Part shown: piece by piece, positions 38,700 through 49,794 of the stretch
Layout of the letters: each line of letters begins with the position of its first letter
How positions within the stretch are numbered: the stretch's first letter is position 1
DNA from: an uncultured Helicobacter sp.
GTDB taxonomy: Bacteria > Campylobacterota > Campylobacteria > Campylobacterales > Helicobacteraceae
NCBI GenBank assembly: GCA_947177485.1
Contig: CAMWUR010000001.1
Coordinates: forward strand, 1 to 64,000
Direction: 5' to 3'
Length of the DNA: 64,000 nucleotides
The notes under the pieces: model-generated
Seen by the model: only the letters and a program-made list of their open reading frames with translations
Told to the model about the DNA's origin: nothing
Databases searched by the model: none
Translations under genes and position numbers: made by a program

Positions 38700-39395
38700 A
38701 TGGACTGGCTTTTTGTTGGTATGATTGGGCTATGCATGGGTTCATTTGTCGCTGTGCTATTTGTACGTATCCCACAATCTCAAAGCCTATTCACACGATC
38801 ACATTGTGTTACATGTGGCACACAGCTGTGTTTCTATCATCTCGTTCCACTGCTTTCTTTTGCTTTTTTGCGCGGAAAATGCGCCTTTTGCCACCAAAAT
38901 ATTTCGCCACTCTATCCCATTCTCGAATTCTTTGGCATGAGCATTTCTCTCGCATTGTTCTGGCGCTTTGGATTCAGCAGCGAATATGTCATCTTGCTCA
39001 TGCTTTTTGCCGTCATGCTTGCCGCATCGGCAATGGATTGGCAATACGAACATGTCTCGGGCATGTTGCTTTTTTGTGGGCTTATCCTCGCTTATTTCTA
39101 CCTGCTCTATATCGATTCTATCTATGCAATCCTCCATAGCCTTGATGTCGTCGGTGCTATTGCGCTGCTTTCTGTCGTGCTCTACTCCTTCACAGGACGC
39201 AAAAGTATTGGTGATGGAGACATTGTTGCAATCGCGCTTTCTTCAGCAATCTTGGGCTCGCAATACAACTATCTCGCACTCTTTCTTGCCTCAAGCATGG
39301 CGCTACTTTCGCTGCTTTCTGTGCAACGACAACGTATAGCCTTTATCCCATTTTTGAGCATCGCGACTTTCATGGTCTTGTTTTGGATTCCCTAG
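38700..39395 (+). CDS. Prepilin peptidase (A24 family)
   Basis: A 231-aa polytopic membrane protein. The N-terminal cytoplasmic loop has CVTCGTQL...KCAFCHQN (two CxxC, zinc site) and P(L)LSFAFLRGKC. Catalytic Asps are in SAMDWQYE and GDGDIVAIAL. It removes the leader of type IV pilin-like proteins and often methylates the new N-terminus. No pilin or secretion ATPase gene is nearby, so the substrates lie elsewhere. ATG 38700 is preferred; GTG 38691 is an alternative. The next start follows the stop directly (TAGATG). Confidence 0.85.
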   Translation: MDWLFVGMIGLCMGSFVAVLFVRIPQSQSLFTRSHCVTCGTQLCFYHLVPLLSFAFLRGKCAFCHQNISPLYPILEFFGMSISLALFWRFGFSSEYVILLMLFAVMLAASAMDWQYEHVSGMLLFCGLILAYFYLLYIDSIYAILHSLDVVGAIALLSVVLYSFTGRKSIGDGDIVAIALSSAILGSQYNYLALFLASSMALLSLLSVQRQRIAFIPFLSIATFMVLFWIP

Positions 39396-40460
39396 ATGAC
39401 AACCACGCATCGTTATATCCTGCTGCATCTTGCGCAAATCTTTTTTTCGATTTTCTTTATCCTCTTTTTTATCTCATCAGTGATTCTGCTCATTCGAATC
39501 GCAACCGTAACATTCATTATCAAAATGAATTTTGTTGAATTTTTCTTGCTCTATTTCTATTCCCTACCCATTATGCTCTTTTTTGTCTTGCCCGTTACCT
39601 TCTTCGTGGCGTCTGTGGCAACGCTTGCAAATCTATCCAAAGAATACGAACTGCCTGTGCTCTTTTCGCTTGGCTTTGCGCCACGTTCCTTGTTTACAAT
39701 CTTCGCGCCGCTGTGCTTTTTGCTCTCGATGATTTTGCTCTTGTTTTCGTTTGTGCTGATTCCAACATCAAACGAACTCTATCGCTCGTTTCTCAACCAA
39801 AAAAAGCAGAATCTTAATCTCAATCTCGAAGCCACAGATTTCGCACAAAAACTCGGTTCTTGGCTTGTCTATATCGGTGAAAAAGACGGGGAAAGCTATA
39901 AAGACGTTGTGCTTTTTTCCAACAATAGCCTGCAACAAGAAACATTCATCATTGCCGACCAAATCGAACTACAAAGCAATCATAATGCGCTCGAGATTCT
40001 TATTTTCAAGGGGAATGTGTTTCTCAATAATCTTAGCCATATCGGTAAGATTGATTATGAAAAAATCATCAACCGAATCGCTTTCAGCGCCGAATCAGGT
40101 CATCTCAATTTCATCGAATATTGGAAGAAAATCAGCGATGCAACGCTTGAAGTCATCGACAATGAAAGCCACATGCGTAAAAATGAAGGCAAAAAAGTAC
40201 TGCGCAATTTCTCAACCTATCTACTCGTTTCACTCTTTCCGCTGATTTCGCTCGCGCTCATTCCGCTACTTGGAATCATGCATCCACGTTTCGCGCATTC
40301 CTATACTTATGTCTTCGTGATTGGAATCATCGGAATCTTCTATGGCTGCGTGCATGTGGTTGCAACATATTTCCCCATTGCCGGGATTGCTCCCATGCTT
40401 TTGCTATGGACATGCGGTTCATACGCGCTCTATCGGAGAAAAATTGCAAAATTTTTCTAA
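39396..40460 (+). CDS. LptF/LptG-family (YjgP/YjgQ) permease
   Basis: A 354-aa inner-membrane protein with three N-terminal helices (about 10-115), a large periplasmic domain (about 130-265) and three C-terminal helices. This is the layout of the LptFG permease that extracts LPS with LptB. PVTFFVASVATLANLSKEYEL is the typical coupling-helix region. Whether it is LptF or LptG cannot be decided from the window. No separate ribosome site is visible before the ATG, so it is probably coupled to the prepilin peptidase gene. Confidence 0.85.
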   Translation: MTTTHRYILLHLAQIFFSIFFILFFISSVILLIRIATVTFIIKMNFVEFFLLYFYSLPIMLFFVLPVTFFVASVATLANLSKEYELPVLFSLGFAPRSLFTIFAPLCFLLSMILLLFSFVLIPTSNELYRSFLNQKKQNLNLNLEATDFAQKLGSWLVYIGEKDGESYKDVVLFSNNSLQQETFIIADQIELQSNHNALEILIFKGNVFLNNLSHIGKIDYEKIINRIAFSAESGHLNFIEYWKKISDATLEVIDNESHMRKNEGKKVLRNFSTYLLVSLFPLISLALIPLLGIMHPRFAHSYTYVFVIGIIGIFYGCVHVVATYFPIAGIAPMLLLWTCGSYALYRRKIAKFF

Positions 40461-41175
40461 ACTCTTGGTTGCCACAATCGCCTATGATGGTAGTGCATTT
40501 TATGGCTCACAATTTCAGCCAGACCGCCCTTCTGTGCTTGGCAGCCTGCGCAATGCCTTTGCATGTTGCGGGCTGTTTGGTCAGATTCTTTGCGCCTCGC
40601 GCACCGATAGGGGCGTACATGCATTGCGTAATGTTGTCTCAATCCCCCTACCCTACGCGCCCAAAAGCCTCGAAACATTGCGCGGACAACTCAACAAACA
40701 CCTTCTGCCACATATCTGCATTGTGTCGCTGCACATTGCGCCAAGCAGCTTCCACACGCGCTTTTGCGCAAAAGCACGGCTCTATCGCTACATCATCGCG
40801 CCACACGAGCCCAATGTATTCCAAAGTCGCTATGTGCATTTCCACAATGTGCGCGATTCGGAACGCATTGCGCATGCAATCAAAATCTTTGAAGGAATCC
40901 ATGATTTCACGTTTTTTGCCAAACAAAATGAGAAAGGCACGATTCAAAGCATATACAAAACGCGCGCATTTTGGTGGCATCATTGCTTTGTCTTGAGCTT
41001 TTTAGCGCGCGGATTCCTGCATTCACAAATCCGCTTCATCACCCAAGCACTCTTGCTGCTCGATAGCGAGCAGCTTACGTTTGCGCAATTGCAACAACAG
41101 CTTGCAGCAACCAAGCGCTATACATGCAATCTCGCGCCACCCAATGGGCTTTATTTATGTCGAGTTTATTATTGA
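40444..41175 (+). CDS. truA: tRNA pseudouridine(38-40) synthase TruA
   Basis: A 243-aa TruA. Catalytic D55 in ASRTDRGVHA; N-terminal ATIAYDGSAFYGSQ; RLYRYII; HDFTFFAK; the late ..FLHSQIRFI region. Start TTG 40444 has GGAG five bases upstream and lies inside the end of the LptF-like gene. The frame is open further upstream, but that part is the shadow of the permease. The stop codon abuts the nifS stop codon of the other strand with no base between. Confidence 0.92.
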   Translation: MQNFSKLLVATIAYDGSAFYGSQFQPDRPSVLGSLRNAFACCGLFGQILCASRTDRGVHALRNVVSIPLPYAPKSLETLRGQLNKHLLPHICIVSLHIAPSSFHTRFCAKARLYRYIIAPHEPNVFQSRYVHFHNVRDSERIAHAIKIFEGIHDFTFFAKQNEKGTIQSIYKTRAFWWHHCFVLSFLARGFLHSQIRFITQALLLLDSEQLTFAQLQQQLAATKRYTCNLAPPNGLYLCRVYY

Positions 41176-42423
<1,248 letters not shown>

Positions 42424-42521
42424 TTAAAAATTGGCGAAATCGCATGCCCGATTGCACTTGCTAGCAGACTTAATAAAGATTAAGGCACGATAGACTAGAA
42501 TCGCAACAAAAAAGGATAGGC

Positions 42522-43010
42522 ATGCAATCAAAAGCTTGGAAATTTGGCGACAATATCGACACTGATGTGATTATTGCTGCTCGCTATCTCAACACAAGCG
42601 ACCCAACGTTTTTAGCGCAGCACATCATGGAAGATGCGCGCCCCGATTTTGTGCAGCTCATCAGCGCGGGCGACATCATCGTTGCGGGCGAGAATTTTGG
42701 CTGTGGCAGCAGCCGCGAACATGCACCTGTGGCACTCAAAGCGGCAGGAATACGTTGTGTGATTGCCAAAGGCTTTGCACGCATTTTCTATCGCAACGCT
42801 TTCAACACAGGCTTTTTGATTTTAGAACTCCCTCAAGCGGACGAAATTAACGAAGGCGACACACTCACAATCGACATGCAAAAAGGCACAATCAGCAATC
42901 TCACGCAACAAAAAACCTACACTTTCACGCCCATGCCACCTTTTATGAACGAACTCTTGCAAGCGGGCGGACTGATTGAATATGCTAAAAAAACACTAGG
43001 AGAACATTGA
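42522..43010 (+). CDS. leuD: 3-isopropylmalate dehydratase small subunit LeuD
   Basis: 162 aa, the swivelling domain of isopropylmalate isomerase in leucine synthesis: [43 protein letters not shown]. It is the short archaeal/Campylobacterota type. The large subunit LeuC is not in this window. ATG after AAAAAGGATAGGC. The last base of the stop is shared with the leuB ATG (TGATG). Confidence 0.93.
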   Translation: MQSKAWKFGDNIDTDVIIAARYLNTSDPTFLAQHIMEDARPDFVQLISAGDIIVAGENFGCGSSREHAPVALKAAGIRCVIAKGFARIFYRNAFNTGFLILELPQADEINEGDTLTIDMQKGTISNLTQQKTYTFTPMPPFMNELLQAGGLIEYAKKTLGEH

Positions 43011-44083
43011 TGTCCCATTATAAAGTAGCCATTATCAAAGGCGATGGAATCGGTCCAGAAGTCATTGATGAAGCCAAAAAAGTGCTAGACGCTGTGTCGT
43101 ATGCACACCATTTTACCTTAGACTACCATGACTACCTTTTGGGTGGAGCAGCAATTGACCGCGTTGGCGTGCCGCTGCCCGATGAAACACTCAAAGGTTG
43201 CATGCAATCTCAAGCGATTCTGCTCGGCGCTGTTGGAGGCGAGAAATGGGATTCTTTGGAATCGCATTTGCGTCCGGAAGCTGGGCTTTTGGGCTTACGC
43301 AAGGCGCTTGATGTGTATGCTAATCTACGTCCTGCTGTCGTCTATGACGAACTCATTGACGCAAGCACGCTTAAACCCGAAGTGATTCGCGGCACAGACA
43401 TCATGGTCGTGCGCGAGCTCACAGGCGGAATCTATTTCGGACAACCACGCGTTAAAGAAGAAAATAAGGCTTTGAATACAATGATTTATACACGTGAAGA
43501 AGTGCGGCGCGTGGCAAAGGTTGCTTTTGAAATTGCAATGGGACGCAAAAAACGTGTGTGCAGTATTGACAAAGCAAATGTGCTCGAAGTGAGCCAAATG
43601 TGGCGCGAAGAAGTCAATGCGCTTGCAAAAGAATATCCCGATGTGAGCCTCACACACATGTATGTCGACAACGCCGCAATGCAGCTTATCCGCAATCCCA
43701 AACAATTCGATGTGATTGTAACAGGCAATCTGTTTGGCGATATTTTGAGCGATGAAGCAAGCATGTTGAGCGGTTCGATTGGGCTTTTGCCCTCTGCCTC
43801 GCTCGGTAGCCAAGTGGCGCTCTACGAGCCCATTCATGGTTCTGCACCTGATATTGCCAAACAAGGAATCGCTAACCCCATCGCGACAATCGCAAGCGCG
43901 GCGATGATGTTGCGGCATTCTTTCAAACAAGAAGAAGCCGCGAAATCGATTGAAAACGCAATCATCAAAGCACTCAAACAAGGCTATCGCACACCAGATA
44001 TTGCATCTTTTGGGGCAAAAAATCTTTGCTCGACTGACGATATGGGAAGCTTGATTGCCGACCTTGTCTCAAAAGGAGAATAG
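43010..44083 (+). CDS. leuB: 3-isopropylmalate dehydrogenase LeuB
   Basis: A 357-aa NAD-dependent decarboxylating dehydrogenase. N-terminal [30 protein letters not shown](I)[40 protein letters not shown] 43010 has AGGAG seven bases upstream; TTG 43007 is less likely. Translationally coupled to leuD by TGATG and directly followed by the TPR gene. Confidence 0.94.
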   Translation: MSHYKVAIIKGDGIGPEVIDEAKKVLDAVSYAHHFTLDYHDYLLGGAAIDRVGVPLPDETLKGCMQSQAILLGAVGGEKWDSLESHLRPEAGLLGLRKALDVYANLRPAVVYDELIDASTLKPEVIRGTDIMVVRELTGGIYFGQPRVKEENKALNTMIYTREEVRRVAKVAFEIAMGRKKRVCSIDKANVLEVSQMWREEVNALAKEYPDVSLTHMYVDNAAMQLIRNPKQFDVIVTGNLFGDILSDEASMLSGSIGLLPSASLGSQVALYEPIHGSAPDIAKQGIANPIATIASAAMMLRHSFKQEEAAKSIENAIIKALKQGYRTPDIASFGAKNLCSTDDMGSLIADLVSKGE

Positions 44084-44347
44084 ATGAGTGCTAAAGCACC
44101 AACAACGGTCACGCTCGCCTCAATCTATGAGCTGCAAGGGCGTAAAAATGAAGCGCTCGAGATTTACAAAGACGTTCTCAAACGAGACGCGAACAATCAA
44201 GAAGCAAAAATCGCAATTCGGCGGCTTTCGGGCATTCGCCAAGAGTTCAAAAATGTGAATGAAGAAATGAAAGATTTTTTTATCAAAATGGACACAGAAG
44301 TGGAATTTAACGAGTTTGAAAGGTGGTTAGTGAAACTATGGAACTAA
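44084..44347 (+). CDS. Small TPR-like protein
   Basis: An 87-aa protein. Its first half, TLASIYELQGRKNEALEIYK.. followed by ..DANNQEAKIAIRRL, is one TPR-like helix pair. The second half is a charged helix ending in ERWLVKLWN. ATG follows the leuB stop by no bases and has GGAG upstream inside leuB. It overlaps the next gene by about 10 bases. The same arrangement, TPR protein then CiaD-like protein, I remember from Campylobacter (Cj0787/Cj0788 area); not verified. Confidence 0.7.
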   Translation: MSAKAPTTVTLASIYELQGRKNEALEIYKDVLKRDANNQEAKIAIRRLSGIRQEFKNVNEEMKDFFIKMDTEVEFNEFERWLVKLWN

Positions 44348-44802
44348 AAGAAGCGATACTCTCAACACTTGCAGAAATGCAAGAAGACGCACCTAGCAAC
44401 GTGATTAAGGCAGAAGAGATTGGGGAGATTGACGAAACACCAAACGAAAATCGACATATCGAACCACCGCGGTTGCACAACCTTTCGAGTGTGGAGCTAG
44501 ACGCCAACGAAGTGCTCGAATCGATGATCAAAAAAGAGCCGCCACTCATGCCAATGGCACAAGAAAGCATGAATCGAGACGAAGCACAGCAGCTCCCAAC
44601 GCGCTCACAAGAGGCTCATTCTGATGAAAGCATTGATAGTGATAGGCGATTCCTTGAAGGTTTGCGCGAACGAATCTTGGTGATGTTTGAAGGCATGCAA
44701 TCACCCAACAACCGCGCAGCAGAGGCAAAAATTGATTTGATTCTCAATTTTTTTGAGTGGCAACTTTCATTGATTGATGAGCGATTGGAAAGCAAAAAAT
44801 AG
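44338..44802 (+). CDS. CiaD-like domain protein
   Basis: A 154-aa protein. A long acidic, probably disordered N-terminal part (about 1-100) is followed by a compact C-terminal helical domain RFLEGLRERILVMFEGMQSP...AKIDLILNFFEWQLSLIDERLE. That end matches the CiaD-like domain seen in Campylobacter CiaD, a flagellum-exported invasion effector. There is no signal peptide, as expected for that route. Whether it is exported here is unknown. The start is uncertain: ATG 44338 or GTG 44323. Confidence 0.65.
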   Translation: MELKEAILSTLAEMQEDAPSNVIKAEEIGEIDETPNENRHIEPPRLHNLSSVELDANEVLESMIKKEPPLMPMAQESMNRDEAQQLPTRSQEAHSDESIDSDRRFLEGLRERILVMFEGMQSPNNRAAEAKIDLILNFFEWQLSLIDERLESKK

Positions 44803-44843
44803 ACTTGTTACCATTGGATTACCTAACGTTTACTTTGTGCTTT

Positions 44844-45060
44844 TATAATTCGCTCATCTCACCCGAACGGAGACCTAAAGGTGTAGATAAGAGAATCAAA
44901 CCTCTTTATGACCAAACAGGGCAGAGGAACACCCCCGAAAAAACCCCAACGCCCCCTCTGCCTTGTTGGTCAACCTGTTTGATGTTTTGTGTTTTCTGCA
45001 TTTTTGTAGCTGATGTAGTTGCACACAACAAACAGACAGATGGCTCCATAACAAAAAGCT
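44844..45060 (+). ncRNA. Candidate structured RNA between the CiaD-like gene and arsR
   Basis: A gene-free stretch of 425 bases (44803-45227). TATAAT at 44844-44849 is followed by sequence with strong pairing: CACC...GGTG near 44870-44892, and a long stem in which GACCAA.CAGGGCAGAGG (about 44917-44936) pairs with CCTCTGCCTTGTTGGTC (about 44956-44972) around a C-rich loop. A terminator-like hairpin closes the unit at 45061-45082. Expected length is about 210-230 nt. It is not a tmRNA, SRP or RNase P RNA by the motifs I know; 6S-like or unknown. Confidence 0.5.
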
Positions 45061-45086
45061 AAAAGCTTGGCTTGAAGCTTTTGTTC
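45061..45086 (+). terminator. Rho-independent terminator-like hairpin
   Basis: A perfect 8-bp stem (AAAAGCTT, GGCTTG loop region, AAGCTTTT at 45075-45082) followed by TGTTCTTT. It is rather AT-rich for a strong terminator. Confidence 0.5.
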
Positions 45087-45227
45087 TTTAAAATTTGAAT
45101 CGTTTTAAGGCAGATGGGTCCTTGACATGCATTGAGACTGCAGTTGTCATTCTGACACCCCTACCAACCCGATTCTTGAAAGAAATTGCCGAAGCCTCCT
45201 CCTTAATGTGCTATGGAAAGGACCCTT

Positions 45228-45914
45228 ATGCTAAAGATTCTAATGATAGAAGATGACTTGGAACTTGCAGCGATTTTGAGCGAATATCTCGAAAGTCACG
45301 GAATCTCTGTAACAAGCTATGACGAGCCCTATACGGGTATGAGTGCCTTGAATACTCATCATTTTGACCTCCTCCTTTTAGATTTAACGCTTCCCAACCT
45401 CGATGGGCTCGAAGTGTGCAAGAGAGTCGCCAAAAACAAGAATATTCCAATCATCATCTCATCGGCACGAAACGACACCAATGATAAAATCAAAGGCTTG
45501 GAGTTTGGTGCTGATGATTATCTCCCCAAACCCTATGACCCAAAAGAATTGATTGCCCGCATTTACAGCGTCTTGCGCCGCTATAATGGCACGCCCAAAA
45601 ACATGCCGCCAGCTGCGCACAAACCCTTTGAACTCCACGAAGGCAGCCGAGAAATCCTTTATCGTGGCGAGATCCTCGACCTCACACGCGCTGAATATGA
45701 GATTCTTGCACATCTCATCAAACGCAATGGGGCAGCGATTTCGCGCGAAGAAATCTCTCTTAGCTCGCCATCTATCAATCCTGAAAGCTCCAACAAAAGT
45801 ATCGATGTTATCATCGGGCGACTCCGATCTAAGATTGAAGCAGACCCCAAAAGCCCTAAATTCATCATTTCCGTGCGAGGCATTGGCTATCGATTGAACA
45901 ATGGAGACAAATAG
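45228..45914 (+). CDS. arsR: Acid-response regulator ArsR (OmpR family)
   Basis: A 228-aa response regulator. The receiver has acidic pair E8/D9/D10, phosphoacceptor D52 in [12 protein letters not shown], Ser/Ala switch and Lys in LPKPYDP. A winged-helix DNA-binding domain (about 125-225) ends VRGIGYRL. The sequence and the order arsR-arsS-hemB match H. pylori HP0166-HP0165-HP0163, the pH-responsive essential regulator. Start ATG 45228 with AAGGA five bases upstream; an ATG 15 bases earlier lacks a ribosome site. Confidence 0.88.
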   Translation: MLKILMIEDDLELAAILSEYLESHGISVTSYDEPYTGMSALNTHHFDLLLLDLTLPNLDGLEVCKRVAKNKNIPIIISSARNDTNDKIKGLEFGADDYLPKPYDPKELIARIYSVLRRYNGTPKNMPPAAHKPFELHEGSREILYRGEILDLTRAEYEILAHLIKRNGAAISREEISLSSPSINPESSNKSIDVIIGRLRSKIEADPKSPKFIISVRGIGYRLNNGDK

Positions 45915-45919
45915 TCGGA

Positions 45920-47158
45920 ATGAAATGGTACAATTCCATATTCACAAAGGTTACAATCCTGTTTGCCTTTGCGCTTGTGGGATTGGGCGCATTTTCATTC
46001 TATTCTATCCAAACACAAAGTGCTAACGAGCATCTCGAATTGCAACGCAAATACAATCAATTCATTATCACAATCAACCAAATCATTCGCTATGGTGGCG
46101 ATATTGCCTTGATTGAAGAATATCTCAAAGAACTCAATTTTAAAATTGTCAACAACCCAAAAATCCAACAAGACCTCCTTGCCGAGCTCAATCCTGATTT
46201 CAATGGCATTACGGCAAAATTTTTGCATGACAACGATATTATCTACATCCTCGTTCAAACCCCACAAAAAATCACACTCTATCGCGATTCGTTTCATGAA
46301 TCATTGCACAATTCATATATCCTCACATTTGTTGCATTCTGTGTCGTGTTATTTTTATATATTCTCATCATCAAAGCACTCATTCCATTGCGCAGTTTGC
46401 GCAAAGCCGTGCAATATTTTGACCAAGACCACATCAACGTCTCATGCATCGTTGCCCAAAATGATGAAATCGGTGAACTCTCGCTCGAATTTGACAATGC
46501 AATTCGCAAAATCGAAGCCCTCAATCAATCGCGCCAGCTCTTCTTGCGCGCGATTATGCATGAGCTCAAAACACCAATTACCAAAGGTAGAATCGTGGCT
46601 GAAATGATTGAGAATACAATCCAGAAAGAAAGGCTTATCTCGGTTTTTAAACGGCTCAATTTCTTGATTGATGATTTTGCTAAAATCGAAGAGATGAGTT
46701 CAAATAACTATCATCTCTCAAAAGATACCTACCCATTTGCACAGATTCTGCAACGCGTGTTTGACAACCTACTCATCGACACAACAACGCGCGATTTTCC
46801 AATCGTTTGCCCCGATGTTTCTGTCGATGTCTATGTCGATTTCAACATCTTTTGCCTCGCAATCAAAAACCTCATTGACAATGCCCTCAAATATAAGACA
46901 CATGGCAAAGTCATCATTCATATCGAAGACGACCAAATCGCCATCAAAAACCTTGCACCGCCCTTCCCTCGCCCGATTGATGAATACTTCCTGCCATTTT
47001 TCAAAAACGACAAGAATCCACAATCACAAGGATTGGGTCTAGGGCTTTATATTATCAAAAACACGATTGAGCGGCAAGGCTTGCAGCTGCTTTATGCGTA
47101 TGAAGAAGGTTATCATATTTTTCGCATCAAAGGTGCGATTCGAAACAACGAAACCTAA
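45920..47158 (+). CDS. arsS: Acid-sensing histidine kinase ArsS
   Basis: A 412-aa membrane sensor kinase. TM1 about 10-28, periplasmic domain about 30-130 with several His (for example 103, 126, 130) that could titrate with pH, TM2 about 133-152, HAMP, and H-box His214 in IMHELKTPITKGR. ATPase N box IKNLIDNALKYK and a G box GLGLGLYIIK. It phosphorylates ArsR, encoded 5 bases upstream. The absence of a clear D-x-G G1 motif (AIKNLAPP instead) is notable but also seen in H. pylori ArsS as I recall. Confidence 0.85.
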   Translation: MKWYNSIFTKVTILFAFALVGLGAFSFYSIQTQSANEHLELQRKYNQFIITINQIIRYGGDIALIEEYLKELNFKIVNNPKIQQDLLAELNPDFNGITAKFLHDNDIIYILVQTPQKITLYRDSFHESLHNSYILTFVAFCVVLFLYILIIKALIPLRSLRKAVQYFDQDHINVSCIVAQNDEIGELSLEFDNAIRKIEALNQSRQLFLRAIMHELKTPITKGRIVAEMIENTIQKERLISVFKRLNFLIDDFAKIEEMSSNNYHLSKDTYPFAQILQRVFDNLLIDTTTRDFPIVCPDVSVDVYVDFNIFCLAIKNLIDNALKYKTHGKVIIHIEDDQIAIKNLAPPFPRPIDEYFLPFFKNDKNPQSQGLGLGLYIIKNTIERQGLQLLYAYEEGYHIFRIKGAIRNNET

Positions 47159-47176
47159 AATAAAAAAGGAGATTCC

Positions 47177-48145
47177 ATGAAACGTTACCGCCCACTGCGC
47201 ATTCACCCCGTGTTGCGCGAAGCGCTTACCCAAACGCGTCTTGATAAACGCGATTTTATCTATCCCCTCTTTGTCATCGAGGGCAGCAACCTGCGCAACC
47301 CTGTCCCATCGATGCCTGATGTGTTCCAGCTTAGTATCGATTCGCTACTCGAAGAATGCAAGCGCTTGTTGATGCTAGGCATTCACTCGATTCTACTCTT
47401 TGGAATCCCAAAAACAAAAGACAATATCGGCAGCGATGCATTCAGCGATAATGGCATCATCGCGCGCGCAATTCGCGAGCTCAAAAATGCCTTTGGTGCG
47501 GATTTGTTGATTATTGCTGATGTATGTTTTTGTGAATATACAGACCACGGGCATTGCGGAATCCTCGATTCGAGCGGAATCCTCGACAACGACCTCACGC
47601 TTGAGATTTTGCAAAAACAAAGCCTCTGCCTTGCTCGCGCGGGTGTGGATATGCTCGCGCCAAGCGGCATGCTCGATGGCATGATTGCTGCAATGCGTGA
47701 TGTGCTCAATACACATGGATTTTATAACCTGCCTATCATGAGCTATTCAACCAAATTTGCAAGCGCTTATTATGGACCATTTCGCGATGTGGCACAATCA
47801 AGCCCGCAAAGCGGCGACCGCAAAAGCTACCAACAAAATCCTGCCAACCGCAACGAAGCGATTCTTGAGAGCCTCAACGATGAGAGCGAACATGCCGATA
47901 TTCTTATGGTCAAGCCCGCACTCGCCTATCTCGACATTGTACGTGATATTCGCGAAAAGTCGCTTCTGCCGCTTGCAGTTTATAATGTCAGTGGCGAGTA
48001 TAGTATGCTCAAACTCGCAGGTGAAGCGGGCATTGTCGATTATGACAAGATTCTGGTTGAAACAATGATTGGTTTCAAGCGCGCAGGTGCAGACCTCATC
48101 ATCAGCTACCACACCAAAGAACTCTTTGAACGGGGGCTCGTGTGA
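47177..48145 (+). CDS. hemB: Delta-aminolevulinic acid dehydratase (porphobilinogen synthase)
   Basis: A 322-aa haem-pathway enzyme. Zinc cysteines in [14 protein letters not shown], Schiff-base lysines in YSTKFAS and [10 protein letters not shown], and [12 protein letters not shown] 47177 has AAAAAGGAG upstream. ATG of the DUF3943 gene overlaps the stop by 4 bases (GTGA). Confidence 0.94.
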   Translation: MKRYRPLRIHPVLREALTQTRLDKRDFIYPLFVIEGSNLRNPVPSMPDVFQLSIDSLLEECKRLLMLGIHSILLFGIPKTKDNIGSDAFSDNGIIARAIRELKNAFGADLLIIADVCFCEYTDHGHCGILDSSGILDNDLTLEILQKQSLCLARAGVDMLAPSGMLDGMIAAMRDVLNTHGFYNLPIMSYSTKFASAYYGPFRDVAQSSPQSGDRKSYQQNPANRNEAILESLNDESEHADILMVKPALAYLDIVRDIREKSLLPLAVYNVSGEYSMLKLAGEAGIVDYDKILVETMIGFKRAGADLIISYHTKELFERGLV

Positions 48146-48897
48146 AAAAATGGAAATATCTCATCGCCTTTTGGGCGATTCTGTCTCTTGTCAATGCACA
48201 AACACAAGCGCATGAGCCACCAAGTTTCTATGATTTAAACGAACAACAAAATCCCGTTCCTGCCTATATCCCCGACAAGGGCGCAACGTATGTGCTAGGC
48301 AGCACAATGGTCATGCTCGCTGGCTCGCTAGTCGTTACGGGCATCTTCTACCTCCTGCCATCAAGCTTCACAGGTTGGGACAGAAAAGAATTAAGCGACA
48401 TCGCGGGGCTAGGCGAGCGCTGGAAAGAACGCGTACGCAGCGGACCTGTTGTCGATAGCGATGATTTGTTTCTGAATTGGGTCACGCACCCCTATTGGGG
48501 CGCTGTGTATTATATGCAGCCACGTGTTGCGGGATATTCATGGGCAGAATCTGCGCTCTTTAGCTTTGTCGCTTCGACATTTTTTTGGGAATATGGCATC
48601 GAATCGTTTGCCGAAATCCCAAGTTGGCAAGATTTAGTCATCACGCCCGCCATTGGTTCACTCTTTGGCGAGTTGTTTTATCGCAGCTCTCTAGCGATTG
48701 AAGCAAACCAACGCACCGTGCTTGGTTCGCGCATATTAGGCGAGGCGATGTTGATTGCGATGGACCCGCTTGGTGTTGCGATGCAGAGTTGGGGACTTGC
48801 ACAATGGCTTGGAATCCATAACAAGCAACAAACTATAAGCTGTATCGTTCCCAACAACAAGGGGGGTGCGAGCCTCGCGCTGCTTGTACGATTCTAG
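48142..48897 (+). CDS. DUF3943-like envelope protein (intact copy)
   Basis: A 251-aa protein with signal peptide [20 protein letters not shown], a membrane segment (about 52-73, [20 protein letters not shown]) and conserved Trp/Gly/Tyr-rich blocks ([43 protein letters not shown]). These are characteristic of the DUF3943 family of predicted outer-envelope proteins. Function unknown. Start GTG 48142 overlaps hemB. From codon 69 on, the DNA is identical to the second copy at 54079-54630. Confidence 0.75.
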   Translation: MKKWKYLIAFWAILSLVNAQTQAHEPPSFYDLNEQQNPVPAYIPDKGATYVLGSTMVMLAGSLVVTGIFYLLPSSFTGWDRKELSDIAGLGERWKERVRSGPVVDSDDLFLNWVTHPYWGAVYYMQPRVAGYSWAESALFSFVASTFFWEYGIESFAEIPSWQDLVITPAIGSLFGELFYRSSLAIEANQRTVLGSRILGEAMLIAMDPLGVAMQSWGLAQWLGIHNKQQTISCIVPNNKGGASLALLVRF

Positions 48898-49195
48898 CAA
48901 TTAAGGTGCGACTTAGTCGTGCGCATGATTGTAGCATAGGCGCTTGGAATCACGTCTCCGATTGAACGTCATCATGATTTCCCCTCCCTGTGCATGGGCA
49001 GGGAATGAGTTGCCATGTTGAGACAAAGCCAAAATATCTTGTTGTAACGAGAGCTCGCTAGAATATGTAGCAATCGAATCTGTCAGAAACCTCCTTTTGA
49101 AGATCTGCAAAGACAATTTCGCAAAATCTTGACAATATTTTCAAACAAGGCTCTTAAAATTTCTACTATCAAATCAACATTCAAAGGGAGAGGTA
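48898..49195. other. Intergenic region within repeat B
   Basis: 298 bases with no supported gene. A TCCCTG..CAGGGA hairpin near 48985-49005 could end the hemB-DUF3943 transcript. Near 49130-49165 an AT-rich stretch may hold the promoter of the 95-aa gene. The same sequence is repeated at 54631-54928. A 67-codon minus-strand frame in it has no ribosome site and no recognisable sequence. Confidence 0.4.
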
Positions 49196-49483
49196 ATGCA
49201 AACTGCTGTAGCAAAAAGAGACCTTGACAAAACCATACAACATATTATCAATCGAATTGAATACTATCGATTGCAATATGGAAATAAAAATGCTACATTA
49301 AGTTGTATCTATACAAGTCTCAATGAAATATTTGGGAAAATAGTTGTAGCTTATAGCGAAATTATTCGCAAAAAAATCATCGAACTTCTCTTTCATGTTC
49401 GTGAAGAAGTCTATACACTTAAAGATGTCGTATATCATCTTTTGCAATACATTCGGCGCCTTCAGCAAATTACGAATCTTTAG
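49196..49483 (+). CDS. 95-aa helical hypothetical protein (copy 1)
   Basis: ATG 49196 has GGGAGAGG upstream. The predicted protein is all helical and basic at the start (MQTAVAKRDLDKTIQ), with heptad-like hydrophobic spacing and no signal peptide or Cys-rich motif. It is not recognised. An identical copy sits at 54929-55216, because both are in repeat B. It lies tail-to-tail with the queE sequence. Confidence 0.5.
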   Translation: MQTAVAKRDLDKTIQHIINRIEYYRLQYGNKNATLSCIYTSLNEIFGKIVVAYSEIIRKKIIELLFHVREEVYTLKDVVYHLLQYIRRLQQITNL

Positions 49484-49486
49484 ATT

Positions 49487-49656
49487 CTAATGAATTTCAA
49501 GAATCTTATGTGTCTGCAAACTTAGGCGAAATTGCGGATTCTTTTTGCAAAAGGCAATCAGAGAATCATAACGAATCGGTTGTGTTCCTCTGTCGATTGC
49601 CTGAACAAAAAATTGCTTGTTTGGGTAATCTTTTGCAAGCGCAATCATCTCATCTT
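49487..49656 (-). pseudogene. 3' fragment of queE
   Basis: The final 56 or so codons of queE, identical to 55220-55389, cut off abruptly at the end of repeat B (49656). It is a by-product of the duplication, not a gene. Confidence 0.9.
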
Positions 49657-49794
49657 GTGCAAGCAAAACACAACATAATGCTAACCCTTCCCTTCATTTG
49701 GGTGTAGCAATAAATCTACGCCCACTAGACGCATTGCACACTTGAGGTGAATACATAGATTCAAATTTTGTGTTCGTTAACTATTTATATCGCT

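Larger units (their letters stand above)
48346..49656. repeat. Direct repeat B (copy 1), 1,311 bp
   Basis: Apparently identical to 54079-55389 (offset 5,733). It contains the 3' three quarters of the DUF3943 gene, the intergenic region, the 95-codon gene and the last 170 bases of queE. The two copies bracket 4.4 kb of foreign-looking DNA. Confidence 0.93.

Noticed and set aside
40321..40443. Upstream extension of truA
   Set aside because: It lies within the LptF-like gene in another frame; TruA homology starts at the TTG with GGAG before it.
44805..45062. 85-codon plus-strand frame after the CiaD-like gene
   Set aside because: Pro/Cys-rich odd composition, no ribosome site; the DNA fits a structured RNA with promoter and terminator better.
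48913..49116. 67-codon minus-strand frame, repeated at 54646-54849
   Set aside because: No ribosome site or family resemblance; duplicated only because it lies in repeat B.
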